A DNA stretch of 64,000 nucleotides from Rhabdophis nuchalis (Eukaryota > Chordata > Lepidosauria > Squamata > Natricidae). The notes under the pieces were generated by a model, which searched no databases, was not told the origin of the DNA, and saw only the letters and a list, made by a program, of their open reading frames with translations. Position numbers and translations under genes: made by a program. This document shows positions 9,986 to 20,413 of this stretch, piece by piece. Each line of letters opens with the position of its first letter. The first letter of the stretch is position 1. The DNA lies in assembly GCA_039707465.1 (NCBI GenBank), contig CM077649.1:18309001-18373000 (forward strand). The letters are read 5' to 3'.

Positions 9986-11171
9986 TCATAGAACAAGTTT
10001 TTCTTGTTTTTATTTCTTTTTGCTTCCCTTTCTACTGTTTTTGAAAAGACATGTTAGAACATGACAAATCTCTGTATCAAAGTTTTTAGAAACCTCTGCA
10101 AAGAAAATCATTTTTATTTATTTAATTGATATATATTTTATCTCTCTACTCAAGGGGCTTCATGCATATAACAATAATTTTTAAATCTATGAATTCAGTC
10201 ACATCACTGGATTTGGATGGCGTTTTTACAACTTGCCAACTGCATTATTGCAAAGTCCAAGACAAGATCATAAACGTTAAGTTGACCAAATGCATCTTGA
10301 AAATGTAATCAAATTTAATTAATTAAAACACCTACCAGTACTTCTCTTTTTCTGAATGAACATAACAAAGCCTTATGACATTCATTACAGAATTTAATTA
10401 TTCCTTAGATAATTTCAGGTGCTTATCTTTTAGTAAACATTTTAAATGTCATTGGTCTGAACAACAAGACGGTTTATCTATGAAAGGTTGAATTAGTTGG
10501 GAATAAACAACAGATTCCCAATATGTACTAAAGCATATTATGAGATTTCAATTTTACCAGAGATATAGAAGGTATTTTCTGTGTAAAAATTACCAGTATA
10601 TCTGATTGTAACTACTATCTACTGATAGCATGATTTCAAAGGAGAGGCATGAAGCATGGTCCTGAGATAACTCAGTGATATTTGGAACAGGATAAATTAT
10701 ATAAGAATAGGTCAAATTCATTGTTGAGTTTTAGGGTTGATTGTTGAGTTTTAGGGTAGGCCTTGAGACTGCTGTAATTTTATTCTTGAATTCATTACCT
10801 CCAATTTTTTTGTTTAATAGTCTTCTTTGCTTCATCTAATCTCATAATTAAACATCACGACCAAATGAAGCAGCTTGCTGGCTAGAGTTCTGTAGCATTT
10901 GGATTGGAAAATGTCCCACACTAAAAAGAACAGGAGTCCTAAATAAGTTAGAGTGATTTTGAACCACTGAGATGTTATTAATTGCCAGACTCCATTTCCT
11001 ATGCTAAGTAGTTCGATTTCCAATCTAAATAAAGTGTTAGGGACACATCTTGGCATAGAAAAAATGGCTGAATTCTGAAAACATGACTGAATTCTTTTCG
11101 ATAATGAAAGTTTATATAGGGTTGCAGTTGCATACCATAGTGTTGCAAGTATAAAATTGTAGGCATAAAAC
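9986..11171. other. No recognised feature, possible weak LINE tail
   Basis: AT-rich. A T-rich stretch followed by CTCAAGGGGCTTCATGCATA (10150-10170) could be an old antisense LINE tail, but it is too short to call. A 20-bp unit around TTGTTGAGTTTTAGGG is duplicated at 10720-10756. Confidence 0.45.
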
Positions 11172-11461
11172 ACCCTCTATTACTTCTTCTTTTTTTATAT
11201 TGAAAAAGTTTTATTGGTTTTTACAATTTTCCAAAAGGGTAAGGTAAGGGATACAGAAACATTTTGAGAACTTTCACGTCGGGATCATTGGCCCTTCCAG
11301 GGCTTCATAATAAAACATTAAAAATACATTTTTCAAAAATACTACAAGGTGAAAATAAGTGCATACATCCTAAATTCTCAATTCTATGCTGGTAGTCATA
11401 TACAAACATCCAGATAACAAGGTTATATTATATTAATAAAAAAAAAAAAGAACAAGCAAAG

Positions 11462-12310
11462 TCATTTTTTTGATCTAAGTCTCTTGGCAATTGTATCTTC
11501 TTTTTCTCCTTCCTGGCCCCCAGCGGGCGGGGCCGTGCCCCCCCCTGCGCCCCCTAAATCTTCCCCCAGGACTGAGGAATGTTTCTTAAAAAAGGCTTCC
11601 GCCTCAACACCTGTTTTAATCCTAACTCTCCCTCCTTCCCAGAACACCAGCATCCCTTCGGGCATCGCCCACTTAAACCAAATCCCGTGGTCAAACAATT
11701 TTTTGGATAAGAAGGAATACCTCCTTCTCATCTCTCTAATCTTTTTTGGGATCTGCTTCAAGATGACGACTTCCTTTTGTTGATAAATTAATGGGCCCCC
11801 TCTCTGCGCCTTCAAGATTCCCTCTCTGGTTGACCTTCTAACAAATTTAATGTGTATCTCTCTGGGTACTCCATTTATCCTGGCATATGCTGAATTTATT
11901 CTGTAGACAAGGTCAATGTCCCCCCTGATCTCATCTTTGGGTTTATGTAAATAGTCTGCTAAAATTGTACTCATGAGATCAGGGAGACATTCACCAGATT
12001 CCTCAGAAATGTTCTGAAATCTTAAAAAATATGACATCCTTTCAAAATCCATCCTAGACACATGCCCAGTTAGTTCTCCAACCTCACTATTAACAGTTTT
12101 AAGCTCTCTCTTTGCCCCAACCAGCCCCCCTTCCAGCTCCTCAGTCTTCTGTGTATTCTCCAGCACTTGCTTCCGTGTTTCCAAAAGATCCTTCTTGAAG
12201 CTGCAGTTTTCTGCTCTCAAGGCTTTAATTTCTTGCACCAAATCTTGCAACACTACCTCCAAAGAGGACATCCTTTGTTCCAAGCCTGCCAGTTCTGATT
12301 TTTGTGCCAT
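11462..12310 (-). CDS. L1-clade ORF1 protein (RNA-binding chaperone), intact
   Basis: A 282-codon ORF with no stops, ATG at 12310. Residues 1-95 are heptad-rich (LEQRMSSLEVVLQDLVQEIK) and predicted coiled coil, the trimerisation region of L1 ORF1p. Residues about 92-172 fit the RRM-like domain, with YFLRFQNI as the first strand and the block VYRINSAYARINGVPREIHI. Residues 175-245 match the C-terminal domain, including VVILKQIPKKIREMRRRYSF. The last 35 residues are Gly/Pro-rich and end in the basic RLRSKK. In known L1s this protein binds the element RNA and acts as a nucleic-acid chaperone in the cytoplasmic RNP. Length is close to other vertebrate L1 ORF1p. It is followed directly by a 3' UTR rather than ORF2. 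Whether it is expressed is unknown. Confidence 0.9.
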   Translation of the reverse strand: MAQKSELAGLEQRMSSLEVVLQDLVQEIKALRAENCSFKKDLLETRKQVLENTQKTEELEGGLVGAKRELKTVNSEVGELTGHVSRMDFERMSYFLRFQNISEESGECLPDLMSTILADYLHKPKDEIRGDIDLVYRINSAYARINGVPREIHIKFVRRSTREGILKAQRGGPLIYQQKEVVILKQIPKKIREMRRRYSFLSKKLFDHGIWFKWAMPEGMLVFWEGGRVRIKTGVEAEAFFKKHSSVLGEDLGGAGGGTAPPAGGQEGEKEDTIAKRLRSKK

Positions 12311-12583
12311 GGTAAACTGTTAAAGTCGGTGCCACTAAGATGGCGCTTTTTGGGTGGGGCCGTTGAAGCAAATCAGGAGGAGAAAAGTCCAAATCAGGGT
12401 TAAAAAGTTCAAAGTCCAGAGAAAAAACTCCTTTCACAATCAATAGTTGTAGCAGAGAAGGCACTCCAGAGGTGGAATCAATTAATCCAGAAATTTTTTC
12501 ATTAATAAAGAGAAGAAGTCCCAGTCACAAAGGGATGTTGGTAATTTTCCATAAATAAAATAGTCATTCAAGAACAGAGAGCA

Positions 12584-12591
12584 GCCATCTT
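12584..12591 (-). promoter_or_regulatory. YY1-like site in the half-L1 5' end
   Basis: GCCATCTT on the plus strand, AAGATGGC on the element strand, about 20 bp from its 5' end. In human L1 a YY1 site at the equivalent place directs accurate initiation; here the role is inferred from position and sequence only. Confidence 0.45.
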
Positions 12592-12886
12592 CCACCGCCC
12601 ACACTGAGAACCCTCTATTACTTCTTAAAGTAGCTGCTGTATTTCTCTGGGCCACATATGTTGCACATTTAATATTTACTCTTTAATGTTTAGAAGCTTA
12701 AAAAACTACCCTGAAGTACTTGAAACTGGTCACCTTATGAGTAAAGAAGCAATGGAGTAGACTGACAGAAAATCTTTGTTATCCTCAAACATCTACGTAA
12801 ACTTTGGTTTATTGCTAATTGAGAATTTTGCAAGAGAAAATTTAAAACTAATAAAAATTAAACAAACAGTATATGTTTGTGTAGGT

Positions 12887-13002
12887 CAGGCGTGGCGGCA
12901 TCACATGATGTATTGGGACATTTTCCCCCTTTGCTAAACCGAATGTGGGCTTGACAAGCACATGACATATCCAGTCCGCGGACCAGATGTTTGACAGCCC
13001 TG
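12887..13002. mobile_element. hAT MITE with near-perfect TSD
   Basis: Starts CAGGCGTGGCGGC and ends GTTTGACAGCCCTG. Flanking octamers GTGTAGGT (12879-12886) and GAGTAGGT (13003-13010) match at 7 of 8 positions. The interior holds the conserved words CACATGACA and CCAGTCCGCGGACC, seen in altered form at 21190-21230. Confidence 0.75.
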
Positions 13003-13164
13003 GAGTAGGTGAAATACTATTTCTTGGCCCTCAGTGAACAAAATTATTTAAAGAAAAGTCTAACATAAAAGAATAAAAGTTCTTCTGTCAGTCTGTATAG
13101 GGCATCTGCTCTGGAGAAAGATATAAATATAAAAGCAAGTAATTGAAGAAATACATTTATACAC

Positions 13165-14075
13165 TAGCTGTACCCGCCACGCGTTGCTGTGGCCAAGTTT
13201 TGATAAATGAAAAAGTTTCCCCTCATAGACCCTCTCAGTGACCCCCTTCCTTCTCTGCCTCAGTTTCCCCTCCCTCTTCCTCCCCTCCCTCTCTTACTCT
13301 ACCTACTACTGTATTTTCCCTCTCTCCCTCTACCTACTTACTTATCTACCTACCTACTGTAATTTTCCTTCTCTCTCTCTATCCCTCTATCGATCTACCT
13401 ACCTACCTGCTGTATTTCTCCCTCTATCCCTCTACCTACCTACCAACCTACCTACTATATTTCTCCCCCCCCTCTCTCTATCCCCCTACCTACCTACCTA
13501 CCTACCTACCTACCTACCTACCTACTGTATTTCTCCCTCTTTCCCTCTATCCCTCTACCTACCTACCTACCTACTTACCTACCTACCTACTGAGAGAGGA
13601 GAGAGAGGCCTCTGACTTGGCAGTGTCCTGTGGGAGGAGTTGGTGGAGGGGGGTGGTGGCGGAGGAGGAGAGGACGCTGACTCGGCAGTGACCTTGTGGG
13701 GGGGGAGTTGGTGGAAGGGGGGGCGGCAGCGGCCATGGTGGAGGAGAAAGAGGCCGCTGAGGAGTCAACCGTCATGGATATGACGCAGACCCCTTCACTG
13801 TTCATGTAAGTGACGTGAGCTGAAAAGCAGCCGAGTGGGAGGAGCCGCGAAGGGGAGGGGGCGAGTGAGCAAGTGAGGGAAACACAGAAGGGCTGCAGTT
13901 TTACATTTGTGTGGTGTGTACCTGGCACTGGTGTGCTATCCACACAACCTGTACGTATCATTGGTGCTGCACCTGTAAGGAACGTTGTGTGAAAATTTGA
14001 TGGCAATTGGTGGAGTAGTTTCTGAGATTAGCGGTTTTGAACAAACTCATAGTTACATTTTTATTTATATAGATT
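13165..14075 (+). repeat. Unclassified interspersed repeat with CCTA-rich interior
   Basis: Begins ACTAGCTGTACCCGCCACGC and ends with TTATTTATATAGATT after a conserved-looking segment (AATTTGATGGCAATTGGTGG). I recall similar start and end words from interspersed repeats in other reptiles but cannot assign a class. Positions 13240-13590 are a pyrimidine-rich tract dominated by CTACCTAC, followed by GGAGGA-rich sequence to about 13760. Open frames here (for example 13238-13615 and 13587-14006) are low-complexity translations, not genes. Confidence 0.5.
13240..13592 (+). repeat. (CCTA)n and C/T-rich low-complexity tract
   Basis: Many interrupted CTAC runs alternate with TCCCTCTATC blocks, so higher-order duplication of a mixed unit about 60-80 bp long (tract plus TGTATTTCTCCCTC) has occurred at least four times. 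Confidence 0.9.
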
Positions 14076-14339
14076 TCTGCAAAAAACATTAGTTTTCATA
14101 AATATCATAGTATACATCTTCATAATGTGAATACCTCAGAGTTTATTAGGAAAGAAACAAGAGAAATAAATAGAAATGTGAATGCAAATACTTTCTGAAT
14201 CAGCATCATTATGGTAAGTCTTGAAGTGGAGAGATGGGGCCAAAACAAATCTCTCACAAGTGGAAGACCAGCATATCTGAGAGAAGAATATATCCACCTG
14301 ATATCCTTACATGAGCCTTGTGAACTATATTTCCTAAGG

Positions 14340-14447
14340 CAGGGGTCTCCAACCTTTGCAACTTTAAGTCTGAAGGACTTCAGCTCCCTGAATTCTCCAG
14401 CCAGCAAAGTCCTTCAGACTTAAAGTTGCAAAGGTTGGAGACCCCTG
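14340..14447. mobile_element. hAT MITE with perfect TSD TCCTAAGG
   Basis: Terminal inverted repeats CAGGGGTCTCCAACCTTTGC and the complementary GCAAAGGTTGGAGACCCCTG are perfect over about 20 bp, and the inner part continues as an imperfect palindrome. The octamer TCCTAAGG is repeated at 14332-14339 and 14448-14455. It is 108 bp long with no coding content. Same family as 9398-9481. Confidence 0.92.
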
Positions 14448-14455
14448 TCCTAAGG

Positions 14456-16013
14456 CTTATGTGCTTAAAACATCTAGCCTTTTAGGAAGTTTTTTTTTAC
14501 CCTTTAACAATGCTTAATAATACCATTTTAAACTATTTGAGGTACACTGGGGAACTTCATTTTGCAGAGATTCTGGTGTTGAGATACTATTGAAATTAAT
14601 ACTATCTGGGTCCTATGTCTTTTAGATAAGAGTCTATCTGTAGACTTTAATAGCTATAATAGTATTATAGCTATTGCCTGGTATGTTTGAATGGAAACAA
14701 TAACCATGGTACTAGAAGTAGAATAGATACACTCCAACTAGGCCTAAAATGTATTCCAAGATAATTTCAAGTTTTGTGATCAGATAGCTTTGCTAATTTG
14801 AATTGAGCCAAGAGATATAACCTTGATTAAATGTATATCTATGCCTTCCTCATTTTCAGGAATTCTATAATGTGTTTTAGTAGACTTTTTAAAAGTCACA
14901 AAAATTTAATTTCACACAGAACTTAATGAACTGTTACACCTTTGTCTTGTACTTTTCATTGATGCATCTGAATTAGCTTTAATGAGTCGCACAGCCTTTG
15001 TATTTCTCTCTGGAACATTTCTTTTTCAAGTACACATTTCTTATTGCCTGAATGATTAACCCATTATGCTGCTATTTTGTGAAGTTATTCTAGTTGGTTA
15101 TTGATTCAGTTTTTAACAAGTGGGGAAAAAATAAGATGTGAGAAGCAATAAGAAAATATAGATAAACCAAAAGATAGCCCAATTGCTATTCCTTTGAACC
15201 CTACTTTGTGCGATGGGGGCACAATGGAATCAAATATTAATCTTCCCATGAGTACACTGAAATATTCAAAAGATACAAAAGTGAGGCAGTAACTGTCAAG
15301 TTACTGCCAGTTACTGCCTTTCCCATTTATTTGAAAATAATTTTTTTGTTAAAGATAACTTGGTTTTCTTGGTGCATAAACATGTGTATGCACATATTTA
15401 TAAAACCACACATATCCCACAGCTTTTGCATCATGGCAATACTTATTATACTTTTAGGTTTCTCCTCTTTATTTTACTTTCGGAAACATATGCAAGGTAT
15501 GTTTGTTGAAAAAAAACGTGGAACAAAAGATAACATCTTAGTACAAGAATCTCATGGGATGGAAACAGATTTATTTTTGATTAATTTCAAATCATTTCTT
15601 TATCTCTACTTTTCCATACAGAATTTGGCTAGACTTAATAAGAATAAAATAAAAAATAATTAAAAAAACAACTAAAGTAATTAAAAATATCAGTAAGACA
15701 AGAAAAAAAAACAGTAAACTAATTAAAACTCTTAAATGTAAAACTAGTGGAATCATTCAGCTGTTTCTGAATGAATTGGCTAAATGAAGATTACAGTCCA
15801 CATGGGAAAAATCCCACTGAACTGAAACGGACATTCTTCTATTTGGTTTAAATCACATCTGATTTTGATAAGTTCTCCAAAAAGCAGAAATAAGCTATTC
15901 AATTTTAACTGTGTGTGTTATTTGATTTAACGTGAATGTGTGTGTGTAGGTGTAGAAGATATATTAAGAAGACATAAAAATGGTAGTGATTACAAAGTTT
16001 TTAAGACTTGTTT
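14456..16013. other. No recognised feature
   Basis: AT-rich. The 110-codon open frame at 15331-15663 encodes a hydrophobic, low-complexity product ending in a poly-A run, with no recognisable family. Confidence 0.45.
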
Positions 16014-16150
16014 TTATTCCTTTATTGTTTTATAAGTAACTCAAGGTGGTGAATATCTATAGTATGTCTTCCTCCTTCAACTTTACCCACATCTCTGTGG
16101 GGTAGATTGGGTTGAGAGAGTGAGCGATTGGCTCAAAGTTACCTAGCTGA
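16014..16150 (-). mobile_element. MIR-like tRNA-derived SINE fragment
   Basis: The plus strand reads CAAGGTGGTGAATAT, then CTGTGGGGTAGATTGGGTTG, then GATTGGCTCAAAGTTACCTA. Complemented, this is the body and 3' part of the ancient amniote SINE whose conserved core is about GACCTTGGGCCAGTC and CCTACCTCACAGG. The tRNA-like head is missing. Confidence 0.55.
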
Positions 16151-16383
16151 CTTTCAACAGAAACAAAATCCTTCAATATTGACTTATAATATTATTCATG
16201 AGGTCTGTGGATGAACACAAATCAGGCATCCACAATAGACAGACTTTCAAAAGAAGTTTGAGAGAAATGTTATATTTCCATACAAGATATAGCCGAAAGC
16301 CCAAAACTTCATTAAAAAGTTTGAAACTTTGGGAGTGTCTGATTTTATCTATTGCACATGAAATAGTCACAAAAAGAAAAACT

Positions 16384-16798
16384 GTCAGGCCTACAGCCAT
16401 CTTTTCTTTTGGATCTTTGGCCTGCCGCATTTTCTATTATTCTAGTATGCATTTTCTGTTGTGGGAAAATGGGAGGGGAGATTGTAAGGAGTTACATACT
16501 ATGTAGCCATAACAAAATTCTTTCTAGAAAGCCAAGGTCATCCTTTATCTTTGCACCTCTGCATCTGACCAGAATTGGATGGGTGGAACTGCCAGCATGG
16601 TAGTGGGAGATTGGACTATGTGGTGGACTTGTGGTACAGGAGAAAGATCTTGAACTTTCAACTAGGTGGGGAAAACTGGGAAATTTTTAGATTTGGTTTT
16701 TTTCCCAGATGTGCCAATGTGGCTCTCTTAATAAATTGGAACTTTGAGCAATACTTTGCCTTAGACTTACTTTTGGTTGCTATTTGGAGCACTGACAT
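16384..16798 (+). mobile_element. Candidate LTR
   Basis: The block starts TGTCAGGCC and ends GCACTGACA, giving a 6-bp TGTCAG/CTGACA terminal inverted repeat typical of LTRs. AATAAA lies at 16730-16735, about 65 bp before the end, as a polyadenylation signal would. Flanks AAAAC and TTAAC do not form a clear target duplication, which fits an LTR with internal sequence on its right. No second LTR is seen within the window. Confidence 0.5.
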
Positions 16799-17490
16799 TA
16801 ACCCAAATCTCTATTAAAATACTTCACCAGCTACCCCGAAGTTTGGGGTGCTGTCCAGGGTCCTCAGCCCCAGCACCGACCCGAACTCGGGCAGCATAAT
16901 GGCTCAGGGAAGGTGGAAGAAGAGAAAAAGACCACAAGGAGAGCAGCAGATGATGGATTACCTATCATTGTCAAGACCATCTATGTGTCATCCTGAGCCA
17001 TGGTGAAAGCTGTGGAGGCTGTGGGAAGGAAATGCCAGCTGGGAGCCAGGTGCAAAGAGCAACCAGTGCTGAAAGATGAGGCCATGGGATTCACCTCCCC
17101 AAGGGAGTTGCTGTCAGAACCATAGATGGGTGCAGAATCAGTCTTGACCCAAAAGTGGAGGGAACCAGAGCAGTCACCAACTGAGGGCTCCGAAGATTGA
17201 GGATCCCAGAAACCGTCATGTGGTCAGTCACTGGATGGCATTCCAGGCCAATTCATCCAGCTTAATGTGAATGGAATCACCCCTTGCCTTACTCCTGAAC
17301 CACCCAGTTGGACCATGGTCCTGCAAATGTTTGCCTTCCTGAGTCGAGACTCTGCCACACTTTGGAGTGGGGATTTATGCTCCTTCCATACAGCGAAAAG
17401 CAGGCCAGCACAAAACCTTGCCGCTGGAGTAAAACCAATCAACCCAGGTGCAGATAACTGAGCAACTGGGATGGGAAGATCAATCAAAAA
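16799..17490 (+). other. GC-richer block after the candidate LTR, possibly retroelement leader
   Basis: Clearly less AT-rich than its neighbours. It directly follows the candidate LTR and begins with a segment around CCGAAGTTTGGGGTGCTG that could be leader sequence. Both strands have medium open frames (for example 17267-17461 plus and 17224-17511 minus), but I recognise no gag or pol motif. Interpretation as internal LTR-element sequence is inference from position. Confidence 0.35.
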
Positions 17491-18505
17491 GGAACCTGTT
17501 GGATCTTCCACTTGGTGTAGAGTTTGTTTCCCAGTTGATGTCAGGGTATTTAAAATCCCCCATTACTATTGTGGTGTGCTTCCTACATACCTTAGTTAGC
17601 TGACTAGCAAAAAAATCATCTACTTCCTCTTGGTTAGGTGGCCTGTAGTATAGACCTATGGCAATGTAATTTCCCCCCCAACCTTTAATATTGACTCAAA
17701 TGCATTCAAGATAGTTCTCATCATTGTTGTGCTCTATTTCTGTAGAGATGTAGTTATTTCTTATATATAGTGCAACTCCACCTGGCAGACACCTGACCTC
17801 TTTCAAAACTTCCATATCTTTTCCTAAATTTACATCCCTTACGATTGAATCACCAACCAGAAGGTGATTTCTCTTTTTGGGTACCTTGCTCTTCTTGTGC
17901 GACTGATGTGTGATACCTGATTCACACTTTTGTCTTTCTGAAGGAAGTTCTTCATTTTGGACCATGATCCCCTGCTTATTTGAGTCATCATTATTACAAC
18001 TACCCTGACCTGTCACTTTAGTCTCCCCATTAAGGTCAGCAAAGGCGCTATATCTGTTATGCTGGGACACAGCAAAAGCTTTGTGTTTACGGTTCACAGC
18101 TCTCAACCTGCCAGATCCCACAGTTGTCCAGACTGTTCTTCTCCTGCGGGATTTCTGCAGTAGAGGAGGCTGGTAGCGTGGTATCTGCATACAGTGGAAT
18201 GGCTGAATTGGACACCTACTTTCTGCTTGGAGAGCACAGATTAGAGATTCAAGATAGGTAATGTGTCTATGTTGTTTAGTAATTTGTTTACAAAGGGGAC
18301 AGTATTGAAATTTGAAAAGAGTACTGCGGAAGACAGGTGCAAAACTACTATTATACTGAAACTCTTTCAGATCCATGCTATTCTGAAGGCAGAAGCTTCC
18401 TAAAGTAATTCCTCCCCAAAACTTAAACAGGTCTAATTGTCCCAGATACAATATTCTGGGTGAAATCACTCTGCTTCCAAATGAGTGACTGTTACACATT
18501 CCCTT
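17491..18505 (-). mobile_element. CR1 LINE with internal deletion, antisense
   Basis: Read on the minus strand, this covers ORF1 from near its start, jumps from the beginning of the esterase domain to the ORF2 endonuclease, and ends in the DFKYPDINWE block of the endonuclease. Everything downstream is missing. It overlaps the first CR1 (296-2904) in the endonuclease region and shows that copy before its 54-bp insertion. Confidence 0.85.
17696..18499 (-). pseudogene. CR1 ORF1 fused in frame to ORF2 endonuclease piece
   Basis: A 267-codon open frame. Residues about 67-91 contain CPLCKQITKQHRHITYLE, a Cys/His block of the ORF1 N-terminal region. Next comes WTTVGSGRLRAVNRKHKAF and the NRYSAF motif common to retroelement ORF1 proteins. 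Then LLVGDSIVRDVNLG opens the esterase-like domain (GDS block with the nucleophile Ser). At RCLPGG the sequence switches to VALYIRNNYISTEIEHN of the ORF2 endonuclease. The joint lies in a shared Gly-Gly, so the deletion kept the frame. The product would lack both catalytic Asp/His of the esterase and the endonuclease core. Confidence 0.8.
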
Positions 18506-18827
18506 GTTGTCTTTACTTATTGATCAAGGAAATTAAATAAGTGATTCAGGTCCTTTCAATGTAATATATACTCCAGGAGGAAAGTATTCAGGAAAAAAAA
18601 ATTAAAGATCTCAAATGTTTTTGGGTTTTTAAAACTATCATATTCTACTGAATGTGCCCTAAAAGAAGGAGCTACAACAGATTTTGAAAATTAATATTGG
18701 ACCATTTGTCATCTGAAATATGAATAAATTATTTTAGTTTTAGTATAAATAATTTTTCCATATGCATTTCTGGGTGTTTGATGCTACAATGCAATAGCAT
18801 ATTCAAAATGCATGCTTTACTACATTA
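18506..18827. other. No recognised feature
   Basis: AT-rich spacer between the CR1 and a hAT MITE. Confidence 0.5.
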
Positions 18828-18835
18828 CATTAAAG

Positions 18836-19001
18836 CAGGGGTCTGCAAAGTTGGCTCTTTTAAGACTGGTGGACTTCAACTCCCAGAATTCCCCAGCCAG
18901 CATAGCTATTTAAGACTGGTGGAATAGCCAGCATAGCTGGCTGGGGAATTCTAGGAGTTGAAGTCCACCAGTCTTAAAAGAGCCAACTTTGCAGACCCCT
19001 G
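18836..19001. mobile_element. hAT MITE with perfect TSD CATTAAAG
   Basis: Long inverted repeats start CAGGGGTCTGCAAAGTTGGC and end with the exact complement. Direct repeats CATTAAAG are at 18828-18835 and 19002-19009. The central part contains a partial duplication of the arm (TTTAAGACTGGTGGA at 18867-18873 region and 18908-18920), so the palindrome has an internal rearrangement. Confidence 0.92.
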
Positions 19002-19009
19002 CATTAAAG

Positions 19010-19734
19010 CAATGCAATATCAAGCATATTGAAACATAAACCATATCTTGTAATTGTCTGTGATTAAAGTACTTAGTAGACTGTCAGTTAACCTTACTGA
19101 GTAGCTGCTGTCTTTAACACATACTAGTGATGTAAATACATGGTCATTTGGCTGTGAACACACATTATAACCATCTGTTATGATGGCATTCTTCCTGCCT
19201 GCAAGATATCCTACCAGGTGTTGACTGAGCTTTTTTACAGCTTTAGAATATTTTATTCGAATTGTGTCAAATAAAATAATTTCATCTGTATTAGAAATGA
19301 AGTTTAAAGCATATCCACAACCCAATGGTTTTCAGAAAAAAGCAAAAGTAAAGATTGTTAAAGGACACTATAGCTGGTAAACAAAATAATAAATATTTTA
19401 ATATATCAAATTGTTGTTGAGAGCAAAGGCCAGTATATGTCCTGGATAAGAACAATTTAAGTGAGATGGTTAAAAACAAAGACGAATAAAGCAAAAGATG
19501 ATAAAGACCAGAATAAAGCTCAATAATTACAAAATTGTGCTGCCAAGCGTGGTTTAATTCACAAATGGGTAAATTACCCTTAATAAGATAAATTTAATCA
19601 TATTGTTTGGAGTGAAGCAAATGGAAATAAAATAAATCTGAGTGGCTTGGAAATCTGACTAAATGGAGTGTTTTAATTGCAATTTGGCATCTTTGTGATG
19701 ACCGCAATATACAGCCACCTGACTGTAATGGATC
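19010..19734. other. No recognised feature
   Basis: AT-rich; the 101-codon minus-strand open frame at 19020-19325 has no family signature that I recognise. Confidence 0.45.
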
Positions 19735-20012
19735 CTACTCATTAGGGTTGTAAGTTGTGATGGTTATAAAATGGGTCATCATGTGACTGACCCAATTTTA
19801 TGTATTTTTGTTGTGGCAGCCATTGAGTGAATCACCTGTTTATTTAAAAAGTCCACAGTCAAGTGTAAATGCAAGCTGGTTGTTGAGAACCTGAAATGTG
19901 GGGAGTGATCAGGTTTTGGAAGTTCAGACTTTGATTGTAAGTAACTTTTGGGAGTTCCATCATAACTTCAACTGATTCTAAATGACCGATAGTAAATTGA
20001 GGACTACCTGTA
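19735..20012. mobile_element. DNA-transposon fragment, right terminus present
   Basis: Ends TAAATTGAGGACTACCTGTA, the complement of the terminus seen at 55038 (CAGGTAGTCCTCAATTTACA). Interior words such as GGTCATCATGTGACTGACCC and GTTGTGGCAGCCATTG fit one repeat family. The left end is not visible, so the start is approximate. Confidence 0.55.
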
Positions 20013-20413
20013 AAAAGATGTGATTTAATATTTCAGGAATTTCTTAATGGCAGAGCAAAGTCTTTGTTCAATTGGAAACTTTGTATTTTCTCCTTAAGAA
20101 AGTTGGGGTGGCATTAAATTTTAGGGCTATTCTGAACATTTGGCAAGTACAATTCACTGATTAGAGCATTCATTTGCAATCTTTGACAAGCTTGTACAGC
20201 AGTGTGATGCATTAGAGTTAAACAATAACTGGAAGGCCATGAACTCTGGGCTTTTTGAGATAGTAGATACCACTACAAACTTTCCTAATATTTTTTTTTA
20301 TTATTTTAGAAGGGTGTGATTTTAGCACCTTTTGAAGATTGTGAACAATTTGAAGGCCTTAAATGCTGCCATTTGCTACCATTTGCTACCATTCTGGATA
20401 ATTAGAATTATCA
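20013..20413. other. No recognised feature
   Basis: AT-rich spacer. A 10-bp unit (ATTTGCTACC) is duplicated at 20372-20391. Confidence 0.45.

Larger units (their letters stand above)
11189..12609 (-). mobile_element. Half-L1: L1-clade element with ORF1 only and complete ends
   Basis: A 1421-bp element on the minus strand flanked by a perfect 17-bp duplication (ACCCTCTATTACTTCTT at 11172-11188 and 12610-12626). Its 5' end is GC-rich and carries AAGATGGC, as L1 5' ends often do. Then follow about 300 bp of 5' UTR, an intact ORF1 (12310-11462), about 270 bp of 3' UTR with an A-rich run just after the stop, CCAATAAAAC as probable polyadenylation signal, and a short A tail. No ORF2, endonuclease or reverse transcriptase is present between ORF1 and the tail. 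Perfect TSD, both ends and an open ORF together indicate a recent insertion that was already ORF1-only when it moved, presumably using the enzyme of a full L1. HAL1 elements of mammals are the known precedent. Confidence 0.85.

Noticed and set aside
10720..10760. Telomere-like TTTTAGGG words
   Set aside because: Only two isolated copies in a local 20-bp duplication.
13238..14006. Long open frames on both strands
   Set aside because: Low-complexity CCTA and GGA sequence without stops; no motif.
15331..15663. 110-codon plus-strand frame with a hydrophobic start
   Set aside because: AT-rich composition explains the hydrophobic residues; ends in a poly-A run and has no family match in memory.
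17224..17511. Possible exon or gag gene
   Set aside because: No recognisable domain on either strand and no splice context that I could support.
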